Positions 41,446-49,753 of a stretch of 61,329 nucleotides of DNA are shown here, piece by piece. This DNA is from Thermoproteus sp. UBA157 (GTDB lineage Archaea > Thermoproteota > Thermoprotei > Thermoproteales > Thermoproteaceae): assembly GCA_002497345.1 (NCBI GenBank), contig DANS01000036.1, positions 20,768-82,096 of the forward strand, in the 5' to 3' direction. The translations under genes were made by a program, and so were the position numbers. The notes under the pieces are model-generated. The model was not told where the DNA came from, made no database searches, and saw only the letters and a list, made by a program, of their open reading frames with translations. Within the stretch, counting starts at the first letter, position 1, and every line of letters starts with the position of its first letter.

Positions 41446-42036
41446 ATGACGAGGCCGCTCTACATAGCCTTGGTCTACGTGGCGCTCTTAGCGGTCTACG
41501 ATGTCGTGTCCCCCCTCATCCCCCTCTGGGCGTCTGTATACGCCTTAGCTGCCCTCGAGACGGGTTTCTTCGCGTTGTTTAAGTTCGTCAAGCTCAGATA
41601 CTCCAGCAAGGCGTTCTACAACGCCCTACTGCTATTCTTGCTGTGGCTGATAGGAATGGCGTTCGTATCGCCGTTTTTGAGCTCCGGGGAATCCGTTGAG
41701 CAATTAGACGCGCTGGTTGCCGGGGGCTACATGCCGGTGTTGCTGGCCGTCTACGTGTTGGAGGAGCCGGTGGTCTCTGAGACCGTATTCCGAGGGATTT
41801 TGTTCGAGAGCCTCGCGCAGAGGGGGAGGGCCTTGGCATATACGGCCTCCTCCCTCGCCTACGCCCTGCTCATGACAGCGCCGGAGGCGCCGCTGGATCT
41901 CCTGGCGACCCTCATGTACTTCCTCTTGGGCTTGATATTCGCATACGCCTATGAGAAAGGCGGCTTCACGTCTGCTTTGTTGCTCCACGGTATATACTCG
42001 GCGCTTTACGCCGCGTTGCTCGTGTTTGTCGTTTAA
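41446..42036 (+). CDS. CPBP family intramembrane metalloprotease
   Basis: The 196-residue membrane protein has six or seven helices and the CPBP (CAAX-protease/bacteriocin-processing) motif: YVLEEPVVSETVFRGILFE (Glu-Glu...Arg) near residue 105, followed by a helix with MTAPEA and the His helix LLLHGIYSALYA near residue 180. Known members cut near membrane helices, including CAAX processing and bacteriocin immunity. The GC-rich upstream region shows no clear TATA box. Confidence 0.78.
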   Translation: MTRPLYIALVYVALLAVYDVVSPLIPLWASVYALAALETGFFALFKFVKLRYSSKAFYNALLLFLLWLIGMAFVSPFLSSGESVEQLDALVAGGYMPVLLAVYVLEEPVVSETVFRGILFESLAQRGRALAYTASSLAYALLMTAPEAPLDLLATLMYFLLGLIFAYAYEKGGFTSALLLHGIYSALYAALLVFVV

Positions 42037-42066
42037 TGAATTTATATACAAAAGGCTTGTGGATAC

Positions 42067-42951
42067 GTGATTCGGATAACCCAGATACTCAAGCTGCCTC
42101 CTGAGACCTTAAACAAGGCCCTCCTCCTGGGCGGGCCGGGCATAGGCAAGACCGAAATCACGGAACAATACGCAAGAGAGTTGGCCAAGAAAGAGGGGAG
42201 GACCTTCGTCGACTTGGACCTAATAGACGAGGAGCTCGCCCACAAGCTGGCGAGAGATTGCGAGGGCTACTTCGTCTACATGAGGGTCGCGGCCCCCCAC
42301 ATATTCCCCGAAGACGTCTCCATCCCCAAGCCCCTGGCGTCGGGGGACGTTATAGACTTCCTAACGCCCGTGAGGCTCAAGATATTATCCAAGTGCAGAG
42401 GCCTCTTCTTCATAGACGAGATGACTAACGTCAAGAGGGCTGACCAGAGGGTCTTCTTCTACAGCTTAGTCCAAGAGGGGAAGGCCGGCTGGAGCTGGCG
42501 CCTATCGCCCGACATAATAATAGTGCTCGCCGGCAACCCGCCCTCGATGAGCGCAGACGCCGAGCCTCTCCCGGCCCCCCTCCTCAATAGGCTCACGGTC
42601 CTAAACGTAGAGCCGCCGACAGTGGATGAGTGGTGCGCATACATGAACGAGAAATTCGGCGATGCTTGGGAGAGGGCCGTGTGCGACTTCTTGAAGGAGA
42701 GCCCGTCTTTCTTGTTCGAGCCGCCGAAGGAGCCCGAGGGGCTTGAGGCCTACCCAACGCCTAGATCTTGGACCAGGCTGGCCGTGCAGCTACACATCTT
42801 GGGCGGAGCTAAGGCCGACGAGGATCTCGCGGCGGAGGTAATCTACGGCAACGTCGGAAGGTCTGTCGGCTCCAAATTCCTCAACTTCTATTTATCAAAG
42901 GTTCCCAAGGAATTTTTTCGAAAAACCTCTAGAGTTTTGGAGAAAATTTGA
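42067..42951 (+). CDS. MoxR-type AAA+ ATPase, probably missing its C-terminus by a frame change
   Basis: The 294-residue ATPase has Walker A GGPGIGKT (22-29), Walker B LFFIDE with D117-E118, the sensor VLAGNPPSM and LLNRL arginine finger, typical of the MoxR group that acts with VWA proteins as metal-insertion or complex-remodelling chaperones. The GTG lies about 23 bases after TATA (aatttatatac). The last codons read EFFRKTSRVLEKI after a run of six T (42913-42918). Dropping one T would join the protein to the next ORF at EFFEKPLEFWRKFDL, giving about 378 residues. Confidence 0.82.
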   Translation: MIRITQILKLPPETLNKALLLGGPGIGKTEITEQYARELAKKEGRTFVDLDLIDEELAHKLARDCEGYFVYMRVAAPHIFPEDVSIPKPLASGDVIDFLTPVRLKILSKCRGLFFIDEMTNVKRADQRVFFYSLVQEGKAGWSWRLSPDIIIVLAGNPPSMSADAEPLPAPLLNRLTVLNVEPPTVDEWCAYMNEKFGDAWERAVCDFLKESPSFLFEPPKEPEGLEAYPTPRSWTRLAVQLHILGGAKADEDLAAEVIYGNVGRSVGSKFLNFYLSKVPKEFFRKTSRVLEKI

Positions 42952-42964
42952 CCTAGAACAGAAA

Positions 42965-43204
42965 TTGATCGCGGCCTCGCTCTACGCAAAGGCTCTCGTG
43001 GACAGATACCTCTCGGGGGGCTCCATCGATTTGGGCCTCCTGGAGTACTTGTCAGAGGAGGAGAGGGAATTCTATGCATACATATTGTCCAGCGCTGTGA
43101 GGATGCTTAAGGAGCGCGTGGGCATGAGCCGCGATATCCTAGAGGACTTCGCCAGCAGGTTGCCGCTGAAGGTGAGGAAGGCCGCCGTCAATCTCTGGAG
43201 ATAG
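42965..43204 (+). CDS. probable C-terminal part of the MoxR gene (frame +1)
   Basis: The 79-residue frame starts only at a TTG and has no promoter. The same frame is open and protein-like upstream to the T run at 42913-42918 (EKPLEFWRKFDLEQKLIAAS), across the stop of the MoxR frame. It is helical (SGGSIDLGLLEYLSEEERE, FASRLPLKVRKAAVNLWR). It is best read as the C-terminal domain of the ATPase, split by a one-base frame change that is either a mutation, a sequencing error or programmed slippage. Confidence 0.55.
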   Translation: MIAASLYAKALVDRYLSGGSIDLGLLEYLSEEEREFYAYILSSAVRMLKERVGMSRDILEDFASRLPLKVRKAAVNLWR

Positions 43205-43231
43205 GATTTAATTATCAAGTGCGTAACATAC

Positions 43232-44476
43232 GTGGACGTAAGCCGCGTGGTTCACGAATTCCAGAAGGTCAAGGAGTATTTGATGTTGAAGGATCCGGCT
43301 TACTATTTTCTCGTGATGTCCTTCCCCATAGGGTATTCCAGCGAGGTTCCGAAGAACGCATACGCCATGTTCAACGGCAACATGATCCTAGTAGGCGATC
43401 GTTTCTTCGACAAGACGCTCACGGTGGAGAACAAAGCCGCCATCCTTATGCACGAGGCCCTCCACGCCTATTTGGGCCACCTTGAGCGGGCCAAGGACCT
43501 CATGAAGATGGGCAAGGCTGAGGAGGTCATGGCCTTCAACGTGGCTGCTGACGTTGTAATAAACGAGAAGCTGGAGGCGGGCGGGTTCGAGGTGCCCTGG
43601 GATATGCTCAGGGCTAGCCACGTGGGCATCTCGAGGGCCGCCGCGTTGAAGATGTCAGCAGAGGAGCTCGCGGCTAAGTTGTCGGGGCTCTCGAGGCGCC
43701 AGCTCTTGCGCTTGTACAAACAATCCTCCAGAATAGCTGAGGGCGAGAGGCAAATATCCAACTACGTGCCTATAAATCAAGGCTCGGAGGAGGTGAGGAG
43801 GACGAGCAATCCCGGCGAACTCAGGAGAGTTCTCGAGAAGAAGCTGAGGAGGGCCAAGTCCCTCAGGGAGCCCGGCACGTCTTCTTACGGACAGATGAGG
43901 TTCGTGGTCGATATAGAAAGGCCGTTGGTAGATTGGAGGAGAGTTCTGAGGAGGGAGCTCGAGGAGGCCGTCGAGAGCTTGAGGGATATACGCAAGAGGT
44001 GGTCCAGAACGTCGCGGAAGTCCGAATGGTACCCCTCGAAGATAGGGCTGGGCCCCAACGCCGTCGAGATATACGTGCTCCTCGATACGTCGGCGTCGAT
44101 AGACGACGAGAGGCTGAGGAGGTTCGCCTCGGAGGTCTACGGCATGTTGAGGACCGGCGCATCGAGAGTTGTCGTGATTCCCTGGGATGCCAGAGCCTAT
44201 GAGCCCATAGAGCTGAAGAGGCCGAACGACGTGGAGAAGATAAGAAGGGGTCTAAGAGGCGGCGGCGGCACGATACCGGACGAGGCCATTAAGTTCGTGT
44301 TGATGAGGGCGCGTAAAAGGTCCGTCGTTGTAATCCTCAGCGACTTCGAGCTGGCCGAAACTGGCGAGACCAAGAGGCTCTTCTCGGAGCTCGCCTCTAG
44401 ACACAAGCTGATATTAGTCTCGGCGGGCAGAAGCTCCGTGGACTACCCCGGCACGTTCATCAAGATCTCCGACTGA
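43232..44476 (+). CDS. putative metallopeptidase with VWA-like domain, MoxR partner
   Basis: The 414-residue protein has an N-terminal zincin-like motif H74-E75-x-x-H78 (MHEALHAYLGH) of the DUF2201 type, a helical middle, and a C-terminal VWA domain with the metal site D285-T-S287-A-S289 (YVLLDTSASI) plus VVVILSDFELAET. MoxR ATPases and VWA proteins work as pairs; this one adds a possible peptidase. TATA (gatttaatta) predicts a leaderless GTG at 43232. Its end overlaps the opposite PLD-like gene by 17 bases. Confidence 0.82.
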   Translation: MDVSRVVHEFQKVKEYLMLKDPAYYFLVMSFPIGYSSEVPKNAYAMFNGNMILVGDRFFDKTLTVENKAAILMHEALHAYLGHLERAKDLMKMGKAEEVMAFNVAADVVINEKLEAGGFEVPWDMLRASHVGISRAAALKMSAEELAAKLSGLSRRQLLRLYKQSSRIAEGERQISNYVPINQGSEEVRRTSNPGELRRVLEKKLRRAKSLREPGTSSYGQMRFVVDIERPLVDWRRVLRRELEEAVESLRDIRKRWSRTSRKSEWYPSKIGLGPNAVEIYVLLDTSASIDDERLRRFASEVYGMLRTGASRVVVIPWDARAYEPIELKRPNDVEKIRRGLRGGGGTIPDEAIKFVLMRARKRSVVVILSDFELAETGETKRLFSELASRHKLILVSAGRSSVDYPGTFIKISD

Positions 44477-45227
44477 GCTCCGCCGAGAGCTCCGTCCAGA
44501 GCTCCTCGAAGCGGCGGGCTGCTTCCGCGGGATCCACCTCGACTAGGACCTCCACGTTTCTCGACATCCCGCTTTCCGTGAGGTTCGCCGAGGAGATCCA
44601 CGCCTTGTCGTCGATGACGTAGATCTTGGCGTGCACGAAGACTTGTTGTGTAGGCACGACGAGGGCCTTGAGGTTCCTCCTGATTATCTCGCGAGCTATC
44701 GCCAACGATTTGTTGGCCCTCTCGAGCTCGGCCTCGGCCGAGAGCAGATGTTGCTCGACCTCACGTAGGGCCCTAACTCGGTACAAGGCCAGCGCGATGC
44801 CGATTGCGGCAAGGCCTATCCCCGCTGCGATTAAGGCGGAGTATCTCGGCTCTTGGACCGAGAAGTAGGCGAAAAGAACTGCGGCCAAGAACAAGAGCAG
44901 AGGATCCCTGACCGCGACGACGCTGGCCGATCTCTTGCGCCTTCTCCAATACGCCGCCCTTAACGCGGCCTCTCGGAGCTCCTCCTCGCCGTAGATCTCC
45001 GCCGCGCGGGCCAGCTCTTTGCCGTCGTTGTCGGGCAAGTCGGAGGTTATCACGCGGACGTCAACGCCGGCTAGCGCCTTCTCGATCAAGGCCCTGGCGT
45101 AATATGCGCCTATCCAGGGCGAGGAGATCCAGATGCGCCTGGCGGCTGAGCTTATAGCAGCCACCACGATCTTGCCGACGCCTCTGCCCACCTCCACGAC
45201 GTTTACAACCTTGGTAAATATACGCAT
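44460..45227 (-). CDS. membrane phospholipase-D-like protein, single HKD
   Basis: The 255-residue protein has an N-terminal PLD strand region (RIWISSPWIGAYYARALIEKAL), two membrane helices (about 100-117 and 122-140), and one complete HKD motif near residue 200, HAKIYVIDDKAWISSANLTESG (H-x-K-x4-D). It should work as a dimer. A start 30 bases further in (GTG 45197) has a TATA (gcgtatattta) at the usual spacing and is a good alternative. It is the second single-HKD PLD-type gene in the window. Confidence 0.78.
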   Translation of the reverse strand: MRIFTKVVNVVEVGRGVGKIVVAAISSAARRIWISSPWIGAYYARALIEKALAGVDVRVITSDLPDNDGKELARAAEIYGEEELREAALRAAYWRRRKRSASVVAVRDPLLLFLAAVLFAYFSVQEPRYSALIAAGIGLAAIGIALALYRVRALREVEQHLLSAEAELERANKSLAIAREIIRRNLKALVVPTQQVFVHAKIYVIDDKAWISSANLTESGMSRNVEVLVEVDPAEAARRFEELWTELSAELSRRS

Positions 45228-45267
45228 AATACGAAAACCATTAAATAGGGCCTACACCAAGCCCTCC

Positions 45268-45462
45268 ATGACCTTGAAAGGCGTGTTGGTCTACGTCCTA
45301 AGCGCCGTGGCCGTCTTGATAGGGCTTCTCATATTGCTCAACGACTTGAGCTTCTGGGATGTGCTCCCGGCCGAGACGATAACGCGCGATGTGGCGCTAG
45401 TGGCGTTGAGCTTCGCAATAGGGGTGGCCGCCCCCCTTCTCTACCGCAAGTTCTCGAGTTGA
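45268..45462 (+). CDS. small two-helix membrane protein
   Basis: The 64-residue protein from this ATG has two membrane segments (VLVYVLSAVAVLIGLLILLN and VALVALSFAIGVAAPLLYR). A longer frame starting at 45133 runs through the divergent gene and is rejected, because TATA (cattaaatagg) lies about 23 bases before this ATG. No family was recognised. Confidence 0.6.
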   Translation: MTLKGVLVYVLSAVAVLIGLLILLNDLSFWDVLPAETITRDVALVALSFAIGVAAPLLYRKFSS

Positions 45463-45500
45463 GCGCGGTAAACCTTAAATAGCTCTCCGTGGAGGCGGCC

Positions 45501-46214
45501 ATGCCGCATCTTCGACGAGCCACATCGCCAGCTTGGTGGCCAATACCGAGGAAAATAGGCGGAGTTTGGACCGTAAGGCCCTCCACCGGGCCGCACAGCC
45601 TTCGCCGTTCGATGCCGTTGGCCATATTCGTCAGAGACGTCCTCCGCTACGCCAAGACCCTCAAGGAGGCCCGGTACATAGTGGCTAGGGGCTACATCAA
45701 GGTAGACGGCAGAGTCAGGAAGGATTACAAATACCCAATAGGCGTTATGGATGTTGTCGAGATAGTCCCGACGGGCGAGGTCTTCAGGCTGGTGCCCGAC
45801 CAGGCCAGCTACATAAAGCCGGTGCCGATACCCAGCGACGAGGCGGACCTCAAGCTGTTGAGGGTCGAGGGGAAGAACTACGTGTCGGGCGGCAGAGTGC
45901 AGCTGCACTTCCACGACGGGAGGAACCTCATATTGCCGACAGACGTGGGGCTTAAGTATAAGACGTTCGATTCGGTCGTGTATTCGCTTTCCGCCAAATC
46001 GATAAGGCAACACATACCCTTTAGGCTGGGCGTCGTGTCGGCGGTTTTCGACGGGGGCAACGTAGGCTTCATCGGCAACGTGGTGGAGATAAACTGGACC
46101 CTTAAGAGGAGGCTCTCCACGGTAGCGCTTAAAAACGGGGATGAGGTCAGGAGGACTATATTGGACTACGTGATGCCCCTCGGCGAGACTTCGCCTGCGC
46201 TTAAGGTTCAATAG
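45501..46214 (+). CDS. rps4e: 30S ribosomal protein S4e (eS4)
   Basis: The 237-residue protein begins PHLRRATSPAWWPIPRKIGG, a version of the S4e start, and has the S4 RNA-binding part (KEARYIVARGYIKVDGRVRKDYKYPIGVMDVVEI) and the KOW-like C-terminal part (VGFIGNVVEINW). TATA (cttaaatag, 45474-45482) lies about 23 bases before the ATG, so the four-codon upstream extension is not used. It overlaps the next opposite-strand gene by 7 bases at its end. Confidence 0.93.
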   Translation: MPHLRRATSPAWWPIPRKIGGVWTVRPSTGPHSLRRSMPLAIFVRDVLRYAKTLKEARYIVARGYIKVDGRVRKDYKYPIGVMDVVEIVPTGEVFRLVPDQASYIKPVPIPSDEADLKLLRVEGKNYVSGGRVQLHFHDGRNLILPTDVGLKYKTFDSVVYSLSAKSIRQHIPFRLGVVSAVFDGGNVGFIGNVVEINWTLKRRLSTVALKNGDEVRRTILDYVMPLGETSPALKVQ

Positions 46215-46624
46215 GGCTCCTTCCCGGCTTGCTCCACCTTCTTGCCGGCTAACGTCTCCTCCGTCTTCCAGAAAAGCTCCCCGAACTCCTCCAGAGCCGC
46301 TGAGAACTGCCCTAGGCTTATCCCAATGGGCTCGAACACCCTCACCGAATCGCCCTCGACGATCCAACCCTCGGCGAAACCTCCGGAGGACCAATCGTAG
46401 CGCGCGAGCACTACATATCTCTTCTCGCCCCTCGGAGTTTTCAAGAATATATACACTGTGGCTACGCCGTATTTCGTGAATAGCTCAGCTACGATATCCC
46501 TATACCTCTCGCCAGGCCTCGGCGCGGGTATCCTCTGCATGTACTCGATGTTCTCGTCTTGGAGGTCCCTCCTCAGCTCGTTCAACAGCTCGGTAGCCGG
46601 CAGACCCGTCCTTATTACCCTCAT
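46208..46624 (-). CDS. hypothetical protein
   Basis: The 138-residue soluble protein looks like alpha/beta: ATELLNELRRDLQDENIEYM, VAELFTKYGVATVYIFLKTP, YVVLARYDWSSGGFAEGWIV, and a C-terminal helix. No motif for a known family is visible. TATA (gttttaattgg) lies about 24 bases before the ATG, which supports this start and real expression. Confidence 0.55.
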   Translation of the reverse strand: MRVIRTGLPATELLNELRRDLQDENIEYMQRIPAPRPGERYRDIVAELFTKYGVATVYIFLKTPRGEKRYVVLARYDWSSGGFAEGWIVEGDSVRVFEPIGISLGQFSAALEEFGELFWKTEETLAGKKVEQAGKEPY

Positions 46625-46671
46625 GGAGGCTAGTTATTTCGCCAATTAAAACAATAACGCCTCGACAGAAG

Positions 46672-47826
46672 CTATATAGAGGCGAGAGCTCGGTCCAAGT
46701 CCTCTATTATGTCGTCGACGTCCTCGAGCCCCACGGAGAGCCTTATTAAATCCTCGGTTATGCCGAGCTCCTCCCTGTCCTCCGGAGGTATGGGCGACGC
46801 GGCGCTCAATATGGGATACGTGGCTATCGTCTCAACGCCTCCGAGGCTGGGACTCGGCGTGATGACCTTGAAGGAGGAGAGGAGGCGCTCCACCTCGGCT
46901 CTGCCTCCCCTTATCCTGAAGGAGAGGACGCCTCCGTAGAGCTCGCCGCCGAACAGCCTCTTGGCCACCTCGTGATCTCTATGTGTGGGAAGGCCGGGGT
47001 ACAACACCTCCTTCACCTTGCTGTGTTCCGCCAAGAACTCGGCGACGGCTTTCGCGTTTCTGCTCTGCATCTCGAAGCGCGGAAATAGGGTCTTCACGCC
47101 TCTTAGGCAGAGGAACGCCTCGAAGGGCTGCATTATGCCGCCCAACATGGCCCTATATGTCCAGAGATCCCTATCGACGTCTTTGGACACGACCACGCCG
47201 CCCACGACGTCGTTGTGGCCGGCTATGTACTTAGTGGCGGAATGCACCACGTAATCGGCGCCGAGGGCCAGCGGGTTTATCAAAATGGGGGTCGCGAAGG
47301 TGTTGTCCACCACCACCACGGCGCCTGCGTCCTTGGCGGCCTTAATGATTGCTGGAAGATCCAACACCTTCAAGGTGGGATTCGTCATGGTCTCGAGGAA
47401 CACCGCCTTGGGCTTAACCGCCTTGACTGCCTCGACGACCGATTCCGTATCCGGATACGCCTTGACGACCTTCACGTCGAATTTCTCCCCCAGCGCCGAG
47501 AACCACTTGAGCGTAGTTCCGTAGGCCTCCTTGGTGGTGAGTAGGACGTCGCCAGCCTTCAGCAAATACACGGAAAGAGTCGATATTGAGGCCATGCCGC
47601 TGTTGAAGGCCAACGCATCTCCCCCAGACTCGAGAGACGCCATGATCCTCTCGAAAGCCCTCACGGTGGGGTTCTCCTCTCTGGCGTACTTCAAGTCCAT
47701 CCCCCTATCGCTCTTCCTGGCCTCGCCGATTTGCTCGAAAATCGCCGTGAGGTAGACGGGGGGTAGCGGCGAGCCGAACTGGTCGCTCCAGCCGTGGCCT
47801 CTGATAGCGGCCGTTCTGCGGCGCAT
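46672..47826 (-). CDS. cystathionine gamma-synthase/lyase family PLP enzyme
   Basis: The 384-residue enzyme has the Cys/Met metabolism PLP signature: ALAFNSGMASIST, VVDNTFATPI, DYVVHSATKYIAGHNDVVGG with the PLP-binding Lys, and the C-terminal LIRLSVGLEDVDDIIEDL. It could be a cystathionine gamma-synthase, gamma-lyase or methionine gamma-lyase; sequence alone does not separate them. TATA (tttttaacg) lies about 22 bases before the ATG. It is divergent from the PfkB-type kinase. Confidence 0.88.
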   Translation of the reverse strand: MRRRTAAIRGHGWSDQFGSPLPPVYLTAIFEQIGEARKSDRGMDLKYAREENPTVRAFERIMASLESGGDALAFNSGMASISTLSVYLLKAGDVLLTTKEAYGTTLKWFSALGEKFDVKVVKAYPDTESVVEAVKAVKPKAVFLETMTNPTLKVLDLPAIIKAAKDAGAVVVVDNTFATPILINPLALGADYVVHSATKYIAGHNDVVGGVVVSKDVDRDLWTYRAMLGGIMQPFEAFLCLRGVKTLFPRFEMQSRNAKAVAEFLAEHSKVKEVLYPGLPTHRDHEVAKRLFGGELYGGVLSFRIRGGRAEVERLLSSFKVITPSPSLGGVETIATYPILSAASPIPPEDREELGITEDLIRLSVGLEDVDDIIEDLDRALASI

Positions 47827-47892
47827 ATGGGCATAATATGCTCGTTAAAAATACGTAACGCTATCTATATATTAATCACGCGGCTTACGCCC

Positions 47893-48660
47893 GTGAGGGC
47901 GTTCGTCGTCGGCAATCCGACGCTGGATTACGTGATAACGAGGGACGGGGTCTCGACGAGGATAGGAGGTCCTCCCTATTACATGGGCTTGGCTCTCAAA
48001 GCGCTGGGCTTGGAGGTCGTGGCGATAGGCGTAGTCGGGCCCCAGGAAAGGGATTTCGTGGAGAGGGAGCTCGAAAAAATAGGCGTGGAGCCGCGGCTGA
48101 TTATCGGCGACGCCACGGCCATGTTCGAGCTCGATTACAGAGTTAGGCCGCGCAGGAGTCGGGCGGTCAGAAGGCCGTCTCGCAAGATCTCGGGGCTGGT
48201 GGAGGGACCGCTCGTCGTGTTGAACCCCGTTTTCGACGAAATAGGCCAAGTGGAGTTCTACGCGGACGTTTCGGCGGTGGATCTTCAAGGCTTTGTGAGA
48301 TCCGGCGGGGAGGCGCCCGCGGCCGATATAGTCCACTTCTCGGACGACGATTTGGCGATAGATCCGCGCGAGTTGCCCAAGTACAACCACAAATGGAAAA
48401 TAGCGGTGTATACCGCCGGTAGCGGCGGCGCCTACATGGCCTTCGAGGGGCGCCTCTATTACGCGCCCAGCGCAGGCCTAGACGTCGACGACACCACCGG
48501 TAGCGGCGACGTGTTCCTGGCGGTTTTCTCGGCCCACGTGTTGAGGAGCGGGGATCCCGAGGACGCCCTCTGCAAGGCCTCAGAGTATACCGCCGGGTAT
48601 TTACGCCGTAGGAGGGTCGACAAGCTCGAGTACGGTTGCGAGGTCAGGAAGCTCGGCTAG
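47893..48660 (+). CDS. PfkB-like sugar or nucleoside kinase
   Basis: From this GTG the 255-residue protein starts RAFVVGNPTLDYVIT and has RIGGPPYYMGLALKALG (substrate site) and DDTTGSGDVFLAVFSAHVL (catalytic Asp and anion hole) near residue 210. The length is short for PfkB. TATA (tatatattaat) lies about 23 bases before this GTG, so the 33-codon upstream extension is rejected. The sugar is unknown. Confidence 0.8.
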   Translation: MRAFVVGNPTLDYVITRDGVSTRIGGPPYYMGLALKALGLEVVAIGVVGPQERDFVERELEKIGVEPRLIIGDATAMFELDYRVRPRRSRAVRRPSRKISGLVEGPLVVLNPVFDEIGQVEFYADVSAVDLQGFVRSGGEAPAADIVHFSDDDLAIDPRELPKYNHKWKIAVYTAGSGGAYMAFEGRLYYAPSAGLDVDDTTGSGDVFLAVFSAHVLRSGDPEDALCKASEYTAGYLRRRRVDKLEYGCEVRKLG

Positions 48661-48662
48661 GC

Positions 48663-49526
48663 TTATGATGTCGTGATGGCCTCCAAAGAGGCTATTCTGC
48701 TGAGTATGTCGGTCCTGGTCACGATCCCGACCAGCTTGCCGTCGTCGTCGACGACGAGCAGACGGCCTATGTTGTTGGACAACATGGCGCTAATTACGTC
48801 GTAGATGTCGTCAGAGGCGTTTATCACGGGCGGGTTCGTCACCATGACGTCCTTGACCTTGACGTTCGATGCGCACTTAGCCAACGCCTCTATCGCCATG
48901 GAGGACATGAGCAAGCCTATAGGCCTTCCTTGCTCATCGACGACGGGTATGCCCCTGTAACGCCTTTTCGATATAAGGTCTATGTACTTATCGAGCGGGT
49001 CGTCGGGCCTCGCCGTCACGGGCCTCCTGGTCATTATCTCGCTGACGGGCACGTGAGGGATGGAGACCACGGAGTTGACCTCTATTAGGGATTCAAGATC
49101 GGCCTTGATCAATTTGCCCACTATGACTATCCCGTTGGGCAAGGGGCCGACTCTGATCTCCTTGTGCAAATAGGGCGATAGATCGCCCAGAACTCTCAGA
49201 GAGGCCAGCGGCTTCTCCGTGAGGAGGCCTATGAGCGATATGTCGAGGGCATACCCGACGGTCGCGTTGTTGTGGTAGATGGGCACCGAGAGCGTCTGCT
49301 TGTTTATTATATCGTAAGCCTTGCTGGTGGGCACGTATCCGCCGTGGGGCCCCGCCTTGCTCAAGACGAGCCCCATCGACTTGAGAACCGACATTATATT
49401 CCTTATATAGCCCTCGTGCACCTTCAGAGCCTCCGCTATCTCCTTGGACTTGACGGGCACGCCCTCCCTTGAGTATATATCGACGAGGGTCTTGAGCACG
49501 TTATATATGGAGTCCGACATGCCCAT
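48663..49526 (-). CDS. HTH-CBS regulator
   Basis: The protein of about 287 residues has an N-terminal winged helix (YNVLKTLVDIYSREGVPVKS, RNIMSVLKSMGLVLSKAGPHGGYVP), a middle domain (about 85-165) and two CBS domains (VSEIMTRRPVTARPDDPLDK, VKDVMVTNPPVINASDDIYD). It likely regulates transcription in response to an adenosyl ligand. The AT-rich promoter at 49546-49560 (with tattttaa) places the start at the ATG of MGMSDSIYN rather than 13 codons further up. Confidence 0.82.
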   Translation of the reverse strand: MGMSDSIYNVLKTLVDIYSREGVPVKSKEIAEALKVHEGYIRNIMSVLKSMGLVLSKAGPHGGYVPTSKAYDIINKQTLSVPIYHNNATVGYALDISLIGLLTEKPLASLRVLGDLSPYLHKEIRVGPLPNGIVIVGKLIKADLESLIEVNSVVSIPHVPVSEIMTRRPVTARPDDPLDKYIDLISKRRYRGIPVVDEQGRPIGLLMSSMAIEALAKCASNVKVKDVMVTNPPVINASDDIYDVISAMLSNNIGRLLVVDDDGKLVGIVTRTDILSRIASLEAITTS

Positions 49527-49614
49527 CGCGCCTTGAGTTGAATGAGTTAAAATATTTAACCTCACATCGGCCTCCGGGGCGGTCCGGTTTTAGGCCGAAT
49601 CACGGCAACACTAC

Positions 49615-49670
49615 GCTGTCAGAAGTCGGTCTCGTCGTCATCGTCGGAAGACCGTATTTTCATCATTCTT
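49615..49670 (-). ncRNA. C/D box sRNA (2'-O-methylation guide) with own promoter
   Basis: On the minus strand the order is C box ATGATGA (49660-49666), 12-base guide AAATACGGTCTT, D' box CCGA, 3-base spacer CGA, C' box TGACGA, 12-base guide CGAGACCGACTT and D box CTGA (49619-49622). The 12/3/12 geometry is identical to the sRNA at 34880. A TATA element at 49691-49700 would start transcription about four bases before the C box. Targets were not determined. Confidence 0.72.
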
Positions 49671-49690
49671 CGCGAATATCATGCTCTCAA

Positions 49691-49700
49691 GCTTAAAAGA
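49691..49700 (-). promoter_or_regulatory. TATA element of the C/D box sRNA
   Basis: The minus strand reads tcttttaagc here; its centre is about 25 bases upstream of a start point near 49670, just before the C box. No protein gene on that strand starts within range. Confidence 0.45.
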
Positions 49701-49753
49701 AACATGAACAAAAGACCGGCGCATATTTAAAAAAACCTCCATGCGGGGGCCCA

